A stretch of DNA of 41,174 nucleotides from Cristatella mucedo (lineage: Eukaryota > Bryozoa > Phylactolaemata > Cristatellidae). Positions 1 to 9,667 of the stretch are shown piece by piece (position 1 is the stretch's first letter; every line of letters starts with the position of its first letter). The translations under genes were made by a program, and so were the position numbers. The stretch is taken from assembly GCA_009760855.2 (NCBI GenBank), contig WPIO01000462.1, positions 1-41,174 on the forward strand, given 5' to 3'. The notes beneath the pieces were generated by a model, which searched no databases, was not told the origin of the DNA, and saw only the letters and a program-made list of their open reading frames with translations.

Positions 1-168
1 GAACTTGGCGATCAATGGTGTCGAAGGCAGCAGACAGATCTAGCAGAGCTAGGACAGTGACATTCCCGTCGTTGTTGCCATGTAGAATGTCACTGTTAAC
101 ACGGATAAAAGCAGTTTCAGTAGAGTGCTGCCTCTGGAACCCTGTTTGAAAAGTTTCCGACATTGCCC
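1..168 (-). mobile_element. LINE reverse transcriptase fragment (CR1/L2-like), cut by window edge
   Basis: The reverse strand reads without a stop through the N-terminal part of a reverse transcriptase. It shows the FQTGFQRQHSTETAF block followed by LLDLSAAFDTID, where the FD aspartate is the first catalytic residue. The same segment recurs at 39085-39180. The 5' side breaks off near 168 at an A-run, and the rest of the element would lie left of the window. Confidence 0.88.
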
Positions 169-177
169 GAATAAAAA

Positions 178-372
178 AAAAGCTCGTCTCCCGCAGAGCT
201 GAGCTCACGCCCTATGCATGTCTACAAGCCGTCTTCGGATCCCACTACTCGCATGTGCGGACCCCTAAAATGTTTAGGCTTTAACCTTTCTTCGGATCGT
301 GAGACCTAAATGGCTGCAGACGTGACTGCAGAGATAACGTCAATCCACGAGTCTGTCCAAGTTCAGAGTACA
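178..372. repeat. Dispersed repeat, copy 1 (second copy 8985-9210)
   Basis: From AGCTCGTC through GAGCTGAGC to CTGGCTGCAGACG-type sequence and GACGTCAATCC, this stretch matches 8985-9210 in order, with scattered substitutions and small gaps. Only a short start (AAAAAAAGCTCGTCTC) recurs near 37313. No coding capacity is evident. It abuts the LINE fragment at 1-168. Confidence 0.65.
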
Positions 373-399
373 CCAGCGAAATTGTGTGTATAGATTCAT

Positions 400-492
400 G
401 ATAATTATAATACTAATAACAATAACAATAGTACCCGTTTTTTGTGTAACGCCTGGAGATAAAGAGATCTCCGTCTAAGCACTTATAAAACT
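400..492 (-). mobile_element. Probable decayed LINE 3' tail
   Basis: An ATAATAATAACAATA-type microsatellite is followed by a degenerate version of the LINE terminal hairpin (GCCTGGAGATAAAGAGATCTCC). The arrangement matches better-preserved tails at 13146-13225 and 37765-37830, but divergence is high. Confidence 0.35.
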
Positions 493-1165
493 CAAAACAA
501 GAAATGCGATGAAAAACTCAAACTTAAAGGCAAGAATGGTACTGTGAAGCAACGCGCATACAAATGCACACGAATATGACGCTGGCTGGTGAAATGCCCG
601 GTTCCTAGAATGCACGGACGGAATCAGGCATCACGTGAGCAGGGGCAGAGCTCGCAGGAAAAGAGGAAACTGAGACCCAGGAAGGCAGCTCAGGGTCGCA
701 TTATATGGGCGTCTACGTGGACGGCAAAGTCTCGGTTGAAAGTACTTTCCGCTGGCTCGTTGCAAGCGTCCACTGCGATTCGCTTGCGAAGCTCACCGTC
801 ATCGGCTGCATCGGATTACGTAGCGATCGCTTGATGGTGCGAGCCTTCTAGGCGTTATAGTTGAGACTAGAAGCTGAATATTTTCTGAGCGGTACTGGTA
901 TTTTTGAGCAAACCTATTGCCGCTCAGAAACGGGAAAGCTTAATCACGCTGGCCTGCAGATGAACACTTCTTTCAGTCATTTTCAATCTAATAGACGATT
1001 CGGGTAACCTTTGGATGCTCTTTCACCTGTGAATTCTTTCAACGATTTGCATTTTTATTTTACAATACTTTTATACGTAATAAATAGAGTTTTACTATCA
1101 TTTTAAAGCTACATCATCTAGGTTATGTACAATTAAAACGTAAGTCGTCCTTCATTTAGTCACAC
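493..1165. other. No recognised feature
   Basis: A short plus-strand reading frame (589-834, 81 codons) is basic and resembles no family I know. I would not call it a gene. The rest is mixed AT-rich sequence. Confidence 0.4.
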
Positions 1166-1400
1166 GCTTCTAAACTGCCGCTTGCTCGACGTTATGGTAC
1201 ACTGAGCAGTTGGAGTAGGTGGCAGGTACTTCAGGCCCCAACAGTAATCGGCCATCATCTTTGCAATCATCTTCGTGGCCTTGATATCTATGCTCCATTT
1301 TACAAATGTCTTGATAAAACCTCTCACACCGTTCCTTAGTGAATGCTCCTAGGCTCGTGAGAACTTTTGTGGTCATTCATTCTTGGCTCATCCCATCGCA
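1165..1400 (-). pseudogene. Relic of a dispersed invertebrate ORF with the ERFHQDI..ERRYQG signature
   Basis: The minus strand encodes LGAFTKERCERFYQDI followed by KMEHRYQG. This is close to a conserved block (GERFHQDI...MERRYQG) seen in a protein family present in many copies in invertebrate genomes and often regarded as transposon-associated. The next conserved block, MMADYCWGLK, is present at about 1236-1264 but in another frame, so a frameshift of one or two bases separates the two. The piece lacks the rest of the protein and has a stop just before its first Met. It is a dead fragment; the family's function is not known to me. Confidence 0.6.
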
Positions 1401-1628
1401 GGCGTGGCGAGACCCACGATACATTCTGTACAATCCTTTGTAGGACTTTTTTTTTAGAAAACCTCCGGGACACGCATGTAAGGCGAAGCGCACTCGCTAA
1501 GTTTTCATGTCGAGGCAACTCGTTTTCTCAATGACAAATCGCACATGCTTACAGTCCTCTCAGTCAGGTGCACGCAGATGCCGTATGGGCAAGATGAGAC
1601 GGAGAGAACATACACTGAGAGGAAGTAA

Positions 1629-1674
1629 AAGAGAGAGAGAGAGGGATAGTGAAAGAGAGAGGTCGAGAGACAGG

Positions 1675-1728
<54 letters not shown>
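1629..1728. repeat. GA/AG-rich microsatellite
   Basis: About 100 bases of imperfect (GA)n, with interruptions GGGATAGTG and GGTCG. It creates spurious Arg-Glu and Ser-Leu repeat reading frames on the two strands, which should not be read as proteins. Confidence 0.95.
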
Positions 1729-2064
1729 ACGTTGTTGTACGGCACGGAAGCGAAGTCTATGATTGGCCATGTTAGATCGTCCCTTCTAGGTGAGACGGTA
1801 GTGCCGATGCCGAGCAATCGGGCTTTAACAGTGTGAGGACGAGAGCGCACAGCCGGTACTTGGCCCGTAGCAAAATTAAGCGTGCACATGGGCTGAGCAC
1901 GCACTATTGAAATCTTGGTATTTAAAGCTAGCCAGTTTTTTAAATATTCAGTGATTAGTAGCGAGTTCTTACGTACATAATTATTTTGAACCGCCTACAT
2001 CGTAAGCTAACTTTCAAAGACCGTGAAAAGAAAATAGGAATTAACGGACGATGAGTTAAAATAT

Positions 2065-2140
2065 ATCACTCTCTGCAACTTCATAGAGCCGCAAAAACTA
2101 TTTGGGCTTTACGCAGAAGATTTTTGTATAGCTCAGCTAA
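2065..2140 (-). mobile_element. 3' end of a second LINE family
   Basis: The sequence CTGCAACTTCATAGAG through ACGCAGAAGATTTTTGTATAGC matches the 3' end of the LINE at 16505-17090. The copy is truncated to its tail. Confidence 0.55.
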
Positions 2141-2223
2141 GTCGATCACTTTCTCGAACAGGTTCAAGTGCGAGCTGAAGTCTATTGGCTACTGATTGCT
2201 CACCGAAAGCCGCTTGGGCTTTG

Positions 2224-2245
2224 AATGCGTTTTAGAAAACGCATT
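2224..2245. repeat. Perfect 10-bp inverted repeat, 2-nt loop
   Basis: AATGCGTTTT and AAAACGCATT are exact reverse complements separated by AG. The site sits at the downstream boundary of the FUT-A duplication unit. No function is assigned. Confidence 0.8.
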
Positions 2246-4455
2246 TGCACAACACCCAGACTGTCGTGAGGCTTCGTGGAGTTACAGAAGAAGATGCATT
2301 GCGTAGTACTACATGTATCTACAATTTTGCATGCACCCACTTGCAAACGTTGCATTCAGAAGCCGCTACAGCAAGTTCACAACGATTCTATCATCATCAG
2401 TTTCCAACCTAACGGAACGTCTGACCTTACGGGGACAAAGATCGAAACATCGTCGACAGGCGAAGGGTCTCAACTCTTCCGAGCAGAGCCACTATTTTGA
2501 AGAAGTGGAAGCTGGCTAATCTATCCGCAAATAAGGCTGAGTGGGCGAAGCAGCCGGTGCTATGTCTCTAGTGCGATCGCATCCACTTGACTCCGGAGAT
2601 CGAGTGCACTTATCTGTAGGTGCGATCAACGAAAATTCCGCAATTTCTTCAGCCCGCGGCGCCGACCATAGCACAGCTGCTTCAGCAATCTTAGCGGCTG
2701 CCGCCTGAGACGCCACCGCCGGCGCGGCAGTTACTCTCCACGTTCCACCAATCGGACACGCGAACGCGCTTCGACGGTCTCAGAGAGGCCAGCTCGCACA
2801 GTTTACACTTGTCGTCAACACTACGCACACCGTACTGAGCGCGCCACGCATGGTAGCCATTGTACTCGTCCGGCGAGGCCGCCAGATGGCGCAGGTAGGC
2901 GGCCAGCTCCTTCGGCGAAGCGAAATCGTCCGCATGAATGAAGGATCGCGGCGGCGCCAGCTTCTCGTACTGTGCCCGAGGCAGCCCTCTTACTATGGGC
3001 ACGTTGCCGTGCAGCAGCGCGTCGTAGAACTTCTCCGTGACGTATTCGTCGCAGTGGCTGTTTTCGAAGGCCAAGTAGAACTTGTAGCTGCGCCTGAACA
3101 GCGAGGAGCATTGTTTGTCTCCCCTGAGACATCCGTCAGATGCTTTGCTGCAGCGCCCGTAGATATCTACGTCGATGTGCTTTCGCAGCTCCAATGCGTA
3201 CTGCATCCGCAGTTTGGCCTGTAGCGTGATGTCGCAGTTGCTCACGTACCACAGCACGGTTCTGTTTGACGAATGGTAGAAGTCGCTGACTTTTGAAGTC
3301 ACCTGTCGCTCCGGAAGACGATAGACGGTGCCGTGTCGTTTCAGCACGTCAGAATCCGACTTGTAGGAATACGTGTAATTGACGACATCGTCGAGCGGAA
3401 GGAGACACTCTCTGCGGCTCCGAGTAGGCGCCTCTATCAGGTAGAAGACGAAGGCGTTCGTAGGCGAGTGTGACGGCATGTCAAAACGCTCATCTCGGTG
3501 AGTGAGGCAGGACACGCCCGTTGAAGTCTTGCCACAGCATTGGTTACCACCAGCAGGGCCAGCAAAGACTACCAGAGCGGCCTCGTTCACGTAGGACCTG
3601 TTGGACGTCACGACGCAGTCGCTGTAGGCGCAGTTCCCGCTGAGGAACGGGTTCGCCATTTCCGTGGTCCCGAAATACCACAGCGGACTTCCACCGTTGT
3701 GCATCGCCGTCATTAGCAGAATGACTCGCGGCCGCTTGCTGTGAATCGAACCGTCGTCGCTTCGTTCGGCCTGACGCAAAGTAGAACTGGCTCTGCCGAT
3801 TTGTGGCGGCAGCGAAAGCTCGCTGTCAGACGCTGTTGATGACGGCGTCGGTGCTGCATTTCTCAAGGACCAGAGCACACAGGCGACGACAAACGAGAGC
3901 AAAAAGAAAACTCGCTTTACGTGCATCTCGCCTCGGCTGCCGGATCTGCCACGTGACAGAGCCGGATCCAGCAGGGCGGAACCACGTGACAGCCGCAGAG
4001 CGGACGATGCGTCGGCTGCCGTTCCCTTCAACAACGAAGCGATCGAGCGATGAAAACGAATCAAGCGATTCGCTTACAAGCTGCCACTTAGATGGGCGAC
4101 GAGCAGCGGCGACGCGACCCACATTGATAACGGATAAGGAACGAATGAACGAATAATCAGGACGAGCAGTTTGCAGGACGAGCGAGGAAACGCAATTTTA
4201 AGGCACGGAGCAATCATGGTGTGCCTAAGACTCGACGCCTTCGCCGATATAAGTCTGCCACTCTATCCTGAGCGCCACCTTACTGCACGTGACTGAATCA
4301 GTACTCGCCGCCCACCGTGGGCACGTGCCGATCGATCTCTCGCAGTCGATCTGGCGCGGCAGCGGCCGATTCGCAGCAGCGGTCGTTGCGAGCAAAGCGG
4401 TACACGAATGTCAATCGGGACGTTCAGCTTTAATCCTGCTGCAACAGCTTTACGT
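2240..4455. repeat. Segmental duplication unit 1 (carries FUT-A)
   Basis: This block aligns in order with 11340-14822. The downstream flank (2270-2690) matches 11370-11795, the coding region matches 11796-13060, and the upstream flank (4000-4455) matches both sides of a LINE insertion at 13136-14289. Both units start with the 3' tail of the second LINE family, so that insertion predates the duplication. The unoccupied LINE target site is visible here at 4091-4110. Confidence 0.85.
2691..4064 (-). CDS. Alpha-1,3-fucosyltransferase (GT10), intact (FUT-A)
   Basis: The 457-codon single-exon frame encodes a GT10 fucosyltransferase, which transfers fucose from GDP-fucose to glycoconjugates in the Golgi lumen. 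A signal anchor spans about residues 52-65. The catalytic C-terminal half shows FYLAFENS (329-336), YVTEKFY (341-347), GNVPIVRG (353-360) and SFIHADDF (374-381), which form the GDP-fucose site of the family. A cysteine pair in CKLCE and a terminal cysteine fit known invertebrate members. N-glycosylation sequons NRS, NYT and NRT occur in the stem. The first Met gives a 46-residue basic leader. Met-47 (codon at 3926), just before the membrane segment, gives a more typical 411-residue enzyme and may be the true start. No intron is needed. Its closest relative is FUT-B at 11796. Acceptor and linkage cannot be read from sequence. Confidence 0.93.
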   Translation of the reverse strand: MIRFHRSIASLLKGTAADASSALRLSRGSALLDPALSRGRSGSRGEMHVKRVFFLLSFVVACVLWSLRNAAPTPSSTASDSELSLPPQIGRASSTLRQAERSDDGSIHSKRPRVILLMTAMHNGGSPLWYFGTTEMANPFLSGNCAYSDCVVTSNRSYVNEAALVVFAGPAGGNQCCGKTSTGVSCLTHRDERFDMPSHSPTNAFVFYLIEAPTRSRRECLLPLDDVVNYTYSYKSDSDVLKRHGTVYRLPERQVTSKVSDFYHSSNRTVLWYVSNCDITLQAKLRMQYALELRKHIDVDIYGRCSKASDGCLRGDKQCSSLFRRSYKFYLAFENSHCDEYVTEKFYDALLHGNVPIVRGLPRAQYEKLAPPRSFIHADDFASPKELAAYLRHLAASPDEYNGYHAWRAQYGVRSVDDKCKLCELASLRPSKRVRVSDWWNVESNCRAGGGVSGGSR

Positions 4456-4684
4456 CGCCTTAGATTACCGGCGAACCTGGTTAAGAGAACCGTTGCGATC
4501 TTAAGCGTTAAACGGAGACCAAGTGTCCAGCAACTAAGTGCTGACGACGTCGACAAAGAGCACGACATAGAACATTCAAACGGTCATAATTGACGAGAAT
4601 AAAGCGAAAATCTCTAGTTGCTCTAAAATCTAGGCTCGCCTCTGGGCATTTAACCGTTTAACCATTTAACCATATAACGCCGTA

Positions 4685-5120
4685 GCCGCTACACACCCAC
4701 CAAACATCCTCGGCCGGCGCTGCCTGCTCACCTTTCGAAATACGTTCGGCTGCGTCAGCTTCCGCTACTACGTCACCGTCGCTGCAAGCAGGCAAGTGCG
4801 TAACGCTTCGTCGCTCCTCGCTGCGGCGGCTCGAAAAACACACTTCCTGCGCCGCCGTCGCGTAGTCGCTGGCGCGTGCAGAGCGAGAGCGCGAGGCTCA
4901 GCCAGCCGACGGCGGCGGGTCAGGACCACGTCGCACCGAGACACGGTCCGTTGTGAAAGCCGCTTGGCGCTCGGCGGTCATACTTCGGCGGTCAGGCTAA
5001 CGATGCGTGTCCTCGAAGCGCCTGGTAAGCTGGATTTACGGCCGTCTCACGTAGGCGGCCTGCTAATCTTTAACTATTCGCACCGAGAGCGAGGTGACTC
5101 GCATCGTGGACGCTCAAGTT
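4685..5120 (+). repeat. GC-rich dispersed repeat R1, copy 1
   Basis: It matches 17384-17940 closely (CGTCAGC..CCGCTACTACGTCACCGTCGCTGC, CGCTTCGTCGCTCCTCGCTGCGG, GGCGGGTCAGGACC and onward). More diverged copies lie at 22390-22775 and 37325-37640. No conserved reading frame is shared by all copies. The p53-like half-site found at the start of other copies is damaged here (AAACATCCTC at 4702). Confidence 0.85.
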
Positions 5121-5127
5121 TCGGATG

Positions 5128-5222
5128 ATAATAATAATAGTAATAACAAGAGCAATGCATTTGATATAGCCCCCTCAAAAGACTCAAATCTTTTCCTCTA
5201 GGCACTTTACAATTCCTTCATA
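5128..5222 (-). mobile_element. LINE 3' tail only
   Basis: An AAT-type microsatellite is followed by GCATTTGATATAGCCCCCTC and GGCACTTTACAATT, the reverse complement of the LINE terminal hairpin (compare 37765-37830). No coding part is attached. Confidence 0.7.
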
Positions 5223-6060
5223 GAATGTCGAGCGAGCCGCAGGTTTTTTTGTCAGCAGTCGTCTTTCCGGCTCGTCGCCGCCCCGCGCGGCCGTGTCTCT
5301 CGCTGTTTGCAACTGCTAGCGCCGACAGTCTCGCTCATTCCGAGCAGAGAAACTGCGCGGCGCATTGCCGGATGTGCCAGCGCGTCGGCCATCTTCTTGT
5401 GCGCGGCGCCAGGTTCGCTCGGCCGCGACGTCAATCAGTCTTTCAGTCTTGCTGCCGCGCCAGCGAAGCGTCGCGTCGGTCAGCTGAAGCAGCATTGACG
5501 CAAGCAGCGGCTGCGGCTGCGGCGGCGGCTGAAGCGGCAGAAGGTCCTCAGCCGCGTCAAGCGCCGCTGCGTCCAGCCGTTCCCTTTGCGGCGAGCGGCG
5601 ATGATCGGCGCGGCGATTGCCTGCAGTCAGGCCACGGCTACGAGTGGGCGAGCGGGTGGAGGGGGGGGGGTTGCTAATAGACCGCCGCCGCAGCCGATCG
5701 ACCGCCGCGGGCCGCCGCCGCGTCTGTCGCGGCCATTCCGTGCGGGCGGGGCGGGCGGTTAAATGGGGCGGAGTCCGGTGGCCTTGAGTGGAGCCTGCCC
5801 GTTAATCGCAGAGGAAATTTGTCACAGTCTCTCCCGTCGTGACCACGTCGGGCCGCAGCTGGCGACGAGACCGGTGAGTGCCGGCGGGCGGGCGGTTGGC
5901 TAAGTGGGGCGGAGCGGTTACCCTGAGCGAGGTACGCAACCGCTCGCTAAGGAAACCCGCCCTAGTCTTTCGCAGCGGCGGCAGTGATTTGCCGCAGCCG
6001 CCGCCCGGGCGTGAGTCGGAGCCAATCAGGCGGCCCTATACGAATCCTACCAGCTAGCAG
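5223..6060. other. GC-rich, CpG-dense region with an internal imperfect tandem duplication
   Basis: About 840 bases are markedly GC- and CpG-rich. A block containing GGGCGGGCGGTTAAATGGGGCGGAG (5750 on) recurs imperfectly as GGGCGGGCGGTTGGCTAAGTGGGG (from about 5885). Two strong splice-donor look-alikes on the plus strand (GTGAGTGCC near 5875, CGTGAGTCGG near 6010) would fit an untranslated first exon or promoter. A 150-codon frame at 5225-5677 is alanine/arginine-rich and most likely an artefact of base composition. Confidence 0.5.
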
Positions 6061-6279
6061 AGCCCAGTTTCTTGTCGGGCTTTCTGCATGCAGCTGTAAG
6101 CATGCAATTTGCTCGAAGCGCGATGCTCCAATGCTCTTGTATGCTTTTTTTTGAGTGCGATGATTCGCACTTCATTTAGCCCATACTGTTACATTTCTTG
6201 CTGCGTCTTTTAAAGAGCGTGGACATATTTTTCACGTTTTCCAGCCATTTCTGCATTCTCATCGTTGCCATTCACTCAT

Positions 6280-6665
6280 AGCATGGGATTGTCGCGTGAT
6301 TAGACGGTCATCCCAAACCGCTCCTATTTAAGTCCGACTCTCGCGCTCGTCTGACCCAGTGGGTCATGTCCTCGCCTCCGCAAAGGTCGAGGTGAATGCA
6401 TTTGATGACCGAGATCGTGTGCTCGTGACCGGTAGCATCTGCGAAGGGGGTTAATATAGATTAATTTCTCTTCGGGCGCCATTCAAATGAATTGTACATT
6501 TTTCTTTAAAGAACAGTAACTCCCAAAGCGCTAGGTGCTCCTCACGTCTTAGCCTAACGTCGTCGGCTCTGCAACCAATATAACGGCGGAGCGTCGGCCA
6601 TTGCAAATGGCCGGCACCACGTGAGTAGCGTTGAGGCACTTTAAGACATGCTCTATCTAAGATGC
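6280..6665 (+). mobile_element. tRNA-like SINE family S2, copy A
   Basis: It aligns in order with 26820-27215: CTATTTAA, GACTCTCG, TGACCCAGTG, CTCGCCTC, CATTTGATGACC, then a CCCAAAG-GCT-GGTGCTC block, TAACGTCGTCG and GTCTGCAACCA. The head resembles a tRNA with an A-box-like and a weak B-box-like segment. The body ends with a sequence related to the LINE tail. Divergence from copy B is considerable. Confidence 0.65.
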
Positions 6666-7431
6666 ACTGCAGCAAAAATTTTGTTTTGATACTGCCTATT
6701 TAGACCGTTGCAAGATTGGTAAAATCTTTCTATAGACAGTAACCTGAACGTTAACGGACGAAGAGTGTTACTTGATTACGGATGAAAATATTTGGGATGC
6801 TAGATCCGAAAGATGGTGACATTGCAAGAGATTACTTAGCACAGCTTTAGTTATTATTAGTCACTACGCTGCACATAATAATCATCTATAGTAATCAATG
6901 TATAAGCTAGACCGCATACAGGCGCTTTTTAGTGACGGCCAATCAGTCGCGTGGTCTCTACCTCGTTCTGGGCAGATTCTGGCTTTTTGGAATATGCCAC
7001 AATAAGTTAACACCGTAGACGTGCTAATAAGGTCTAGGCGTTCCTTATAGTTGCGCGGCTCTACCGCAGATGTTGAGCTTACGTGCACCGGAGCGACATC
7101 TATTGATCGGCAGCTGTGCTTAGAGGCTTTCTGTCTGGAGAAGGCGATCTTAAGTCGCGAGCGCTGCATTTGTCGCCAAAAGATTTCAGAAGCAGCTATA
7201 TTGCGTTTTTTAATATCTAGATTCATAGAATGCGGATAATTGCAGAGGAATTTGAACGGTAGTCGGCTTAATTTTAGTGCGATTGTTTGCAAATCAACAA
7301 GTTAAAGACAGTATCTGAAGAAGCCATTTTGATCTTAAGAGGTAAAAAGCACGCAGTGTGTGTTACTCTGAAGTCTGTGAGCGAAATTTCCTGCAGGAGA
7401 CGCTCGAAGCTTGCTTATTCGGGAAGTTGTG
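6666..7431. other. No recognised feature
   Basis: AT-rich sequence. A 136-codon minus-strand frame (6882-7292) has no motif I recognise and no support from a repeated or conserved segment. It is left uncalled. Confidence 0.4.
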
Positions 7432-7712
7432 GTCTACTATTTAGGACAGCATTCAGTGGGTCCCTGTGATTCGTCCTTGATGTGTTTATGCGTGCTGAAA
7501 CTGTGCATACTGCCACTAACCAAATTTGCATGCTGACCCTGTGCATGTCACCCCTAACCATAATTTTCATTTCGTTTGTTTTTCAAGCATGATTTTACTT
7601 ACCATTCAATTGCATTTCACTTTACAGCAAATGTAAAGCGCCTAGAGAGAGAGCAAGTTCTCTGAGGGCGCTTTACCAAGTGAATTATTATTATTATTAT
7701 TATTATTACTAT
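7432..7712 (+). mobile_element. 5'-truncated LINE: C-terminal codons, 3' UTR, terminal hairpin and ATT tail
   Basis: It starts at CTATTTAGGACAGCATTCAGTGGGTCCC, which encodes the shared FRTAFSGSL end of the LINE ORF. It then carries the common 3' UTR and closes with AAAGCGCC...GGGCGCTTT at about 7636-7675 and an ATTATT run. The stem pairs AAAGCGCC with GGGCGCTTT, and an inner AGAGA with TCTCT. This is one of the cleanest copies of the 3' end in the window. Confidence 0.9.
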
Positions 7713-8222
7713 TTTCTATCGTTTGAGTCGTTTGTCTTTGTTCAGATGAACACGTGTTCAATAGAAAATCACCTTTGGACGGGAGTTTGTTTCAATAACG
7801 CCAGGGCAGTTCGATGTCGGAACATGGAACCATTGACAGGGTTTCCTTCTCTGCTTTAGTTACTCCACTTTTAATCAAGCGGAAGCTACCGCCAGAGAGC
7901 AGTAACAAGTTTTAGGCTTTATGGCTGCGTTGTGCAATTAAACGTTGCTCTTCAGTAACTGCTGCCGCCAAGTTCTTGCCTGGTGCTGCCATTGGTCAAA
8001 TAAGGTTCATCAAGCTTTATGATGTATTTATGTTCATGATGGTTGTAGTTTTTAGAAAAAGGTCTGTTTTGGAGTGTAGTACACCGCTATATATATTATT
8101 TTAATATTTTAATATTGTTATTTTCCCCTTAATTATTATTATAATTTAGGGTCGATGAGTCTTGTCTTAATTTTCATATTTTTACACGCCTGCCGAGCAC
8201 ACGGAGTTGGTTACTCAGACCT
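7713..8222. other. No recognised feature
   Basis: Mixed AT-rich intergenic sequence with an ATTATT/TTTTAATATT patch around 8090-8145. No reading frame or repeat match was found. Confidence 0.4.
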
Positions 8223-8224
8223 GG

Positions 8225-8590
8225 TGTTTAATAAATGGTGCTTATTACTTGGCGGTTTCTGTTAGCCGTTTATTACTAACGTTTGTTACGCGATGTGTAT
8301 TACATCGCGTTTATTGCCTGGCGCTCGCTACAATCACCTTTATTATTCGGTGTTATGACCTGGGGTTCATTACCCGATCCTAACTACGCGGTTCTTATTA
8401 CCTGACTTTTATTACCTCACGTTCGTTTATTACGTGGTGATTTTTACCTCGCATTTATTAGCTGGTGTTTATTAGCTGGTGTTTCTTAGCTGGTGTTTAT
8501 TAGCTGGGGTTTCTTACCTGGGGTTTCTTACCTGGCATCTATTACGTCGCGTGTATTGTGTCGCGTTTATTAGCTCGCCTTTTTTATCCG
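8225..8590 (+). repeat. Degenerate 14-bp minisatellite, unit TTTATTAGCTGGTG
   Basis: About 25 units are laid end to end with a 14-base period. The units are most regular at 8455-8540 (TTTATTAGCTGGTG, TTTCTTAGCTGGTG, TTTATTAGCTGGGG) and strongly diverged elsewhere. The same motif forms a second array at 27218-27385. Confidence 0.85.
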
Positions 8591-8984
8591 CTGTTTAATA
8601 CCAATCTGGCTGCCGAGCATCGGCAGGCATGCATGCATGACGTCCGTCGCCTAGCAACCTTCATAGCGGCCACTCCTCAACTTCTTCCGCATCGGCCTCG
8701 GGGACTAGTTCGAGGCCCGGCGTTCCGTTGGCCGCGGCACAGCAGGCGACAAGCCGATGCCGGCATCCAGCTACTCGCCAGCCAATTAGGCCTGAAGGAA
8801 CATGAACGTTGGACGGACTAAACCTGTAGTTTAAGTTAAACTTAATTTAATTTAAACTTCCACTGTTGAATATTTAAGTTTCCATTGCCGATTCTGAAAC
8901 AGACCGGAAGCGGAGCTCACTGCACGCCTGGCTTCCGCCGTTAGCTAGCGGCCCGCCGCTGCCAGAAGCGAGTTACGTAAATGC
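8591..8984. other. Unassigned sequence
   Basis: Its end (8940-8975, AGCGGCCCGCCGCTGCC) resembles 19350-19390. An AT patch of TTAAGTTAAACTTAATTTAATTT type lies at about 8830-8865. No gene is supported. Confidence 0.4.
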
Positions 8985-9210
8985 TCGAATGAAAAGCAAG
9001 CTCGTCGCCTACCGCGGAGCTGAGCCCGCCTTGGGCCGTCTGCAACCGGCTGTCGGCTCCTACCGCTCGCTAGTGAGGAGCCGAGCTCCCAGAAGATTTT
9101 TAGACATTTTTCTTCGGTTCGCGTGACCTGGCTGGCTGCAGACGCGGCTGCAGAAGACGCGACGTCAATCCGCGAGACTGTTCCAGCAGTTTCTGTAGCA
9201 GACGTGTCGT
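8985..9210. repeat. Dispersed repeat, copy 2 (first copy 178-372)
   Basis: It shares AGCTCGTC, GCGGAGCTGAGC, CTTCGGTTCGCGTGACCT, GGCTGCAGACG and GACGTCAATCC with 178-372 in the same order. Non-coding. Confidence 0.65.
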
Positions 9211-9285
9211 AAGAACTACAATTCCTTATGACTTGCCTACGGCGGCTTCGCAGCAGCTCAGCCGCACAGGCGTAGCGCATCCGCC

Positions 9286-9309
9286 GCTGCTGCTGCTGCT
9301 GCTGCTGCT
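9286..9309 (+). repeat. (GCT)8 trinucleotide repeat
   Basis: Eight uninterrupted GCT units. A shorter CTG run lies at 9950-9965. Confidence 0.95.
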
Positions 9310-9488
9310 GTACAACGTAAAGTTCTACGCCAAGGACGCGCGAGCGCTCAGGGAGCAGCCTTCAGGTCGCTATTAAACTACGCTGGCCGTCCTTCCATGC
9401 TTTAGTGCCTCGTTGCGGCTTTTAACTCTCTTAAGCGTTCTCTTATTGCAACACCATCGATCGCTCTTCGTTTGCAGCAGGTTTAGAA

Positions 9489-9664
9489 TAAAAATACTAG
9501 CTGAATAAACAGCCTCTTTTTGTATAGCGACAGAAGAGCCTTTGCGGCTATCACCACCGCTTGCAGTGGCGATAAAGGATCGCCCACCGCAGGAATCGAA
9601 CCCACGACCTCGGGACCGAGGTCGTGAAAGCAACCGCCTTACCTAGTGTGCCATCACGGCTCAC
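9489..9664 (-). mobile_element. tRNA-derived SINE family S1
   Basis: On the minus strand it begins GTGAGCCGTGATGGC, with an A box TGGCACACTAGG and a near-perfect B box GGGTTCGATTCC. The tRNA-related head is followed by GGGCGATCCTTTATCGCCACTG, GATAGCCGCAAAGGCTC and a tail reading GAGGCTGTTTATTCAGCTAG. Length is about 175. Copies occur at 22809, 25095, 30389 and, as a longer-tailed subfamily, 23690 and 40475. RNA polymerase III promoters of this type drive SINE transcription. Confidence 0.92.
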
Positions 9665-9667
9665 CAA

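Noticed and set aside
1507-1904. Reading frames rich in Arg-Glu (plus) and Ser-Leu (minus)
   Set aside because: They are translations of the GA microsatellite at 1629-1728; both strands are open because the repeat lacks stops.
2850-3224. Plus-strand frame of 124 codons opposite FUT-A (and its twin at 11955-12329)
   Set aside because: It is the antisense shadow of the conserved fucosyltransferase codons, conserved only because the sense gene is.
5225-5677. 150-codon Ala/Arg-rich plus-strand frame
   Set aside because: It falls in a CpG-rich block with few possible stops; there is no motif, and composition explains its length.
6882-7292. 136-codon minus-strand frame
   Set aside because: No recognisable domain, no repeated or duplicated counterpart and no supporting signal.
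8225-8590. CRISPR array
   Set aside because: The 14-bp units are contiguous, without unique spacers, in a eukaryotic setting.
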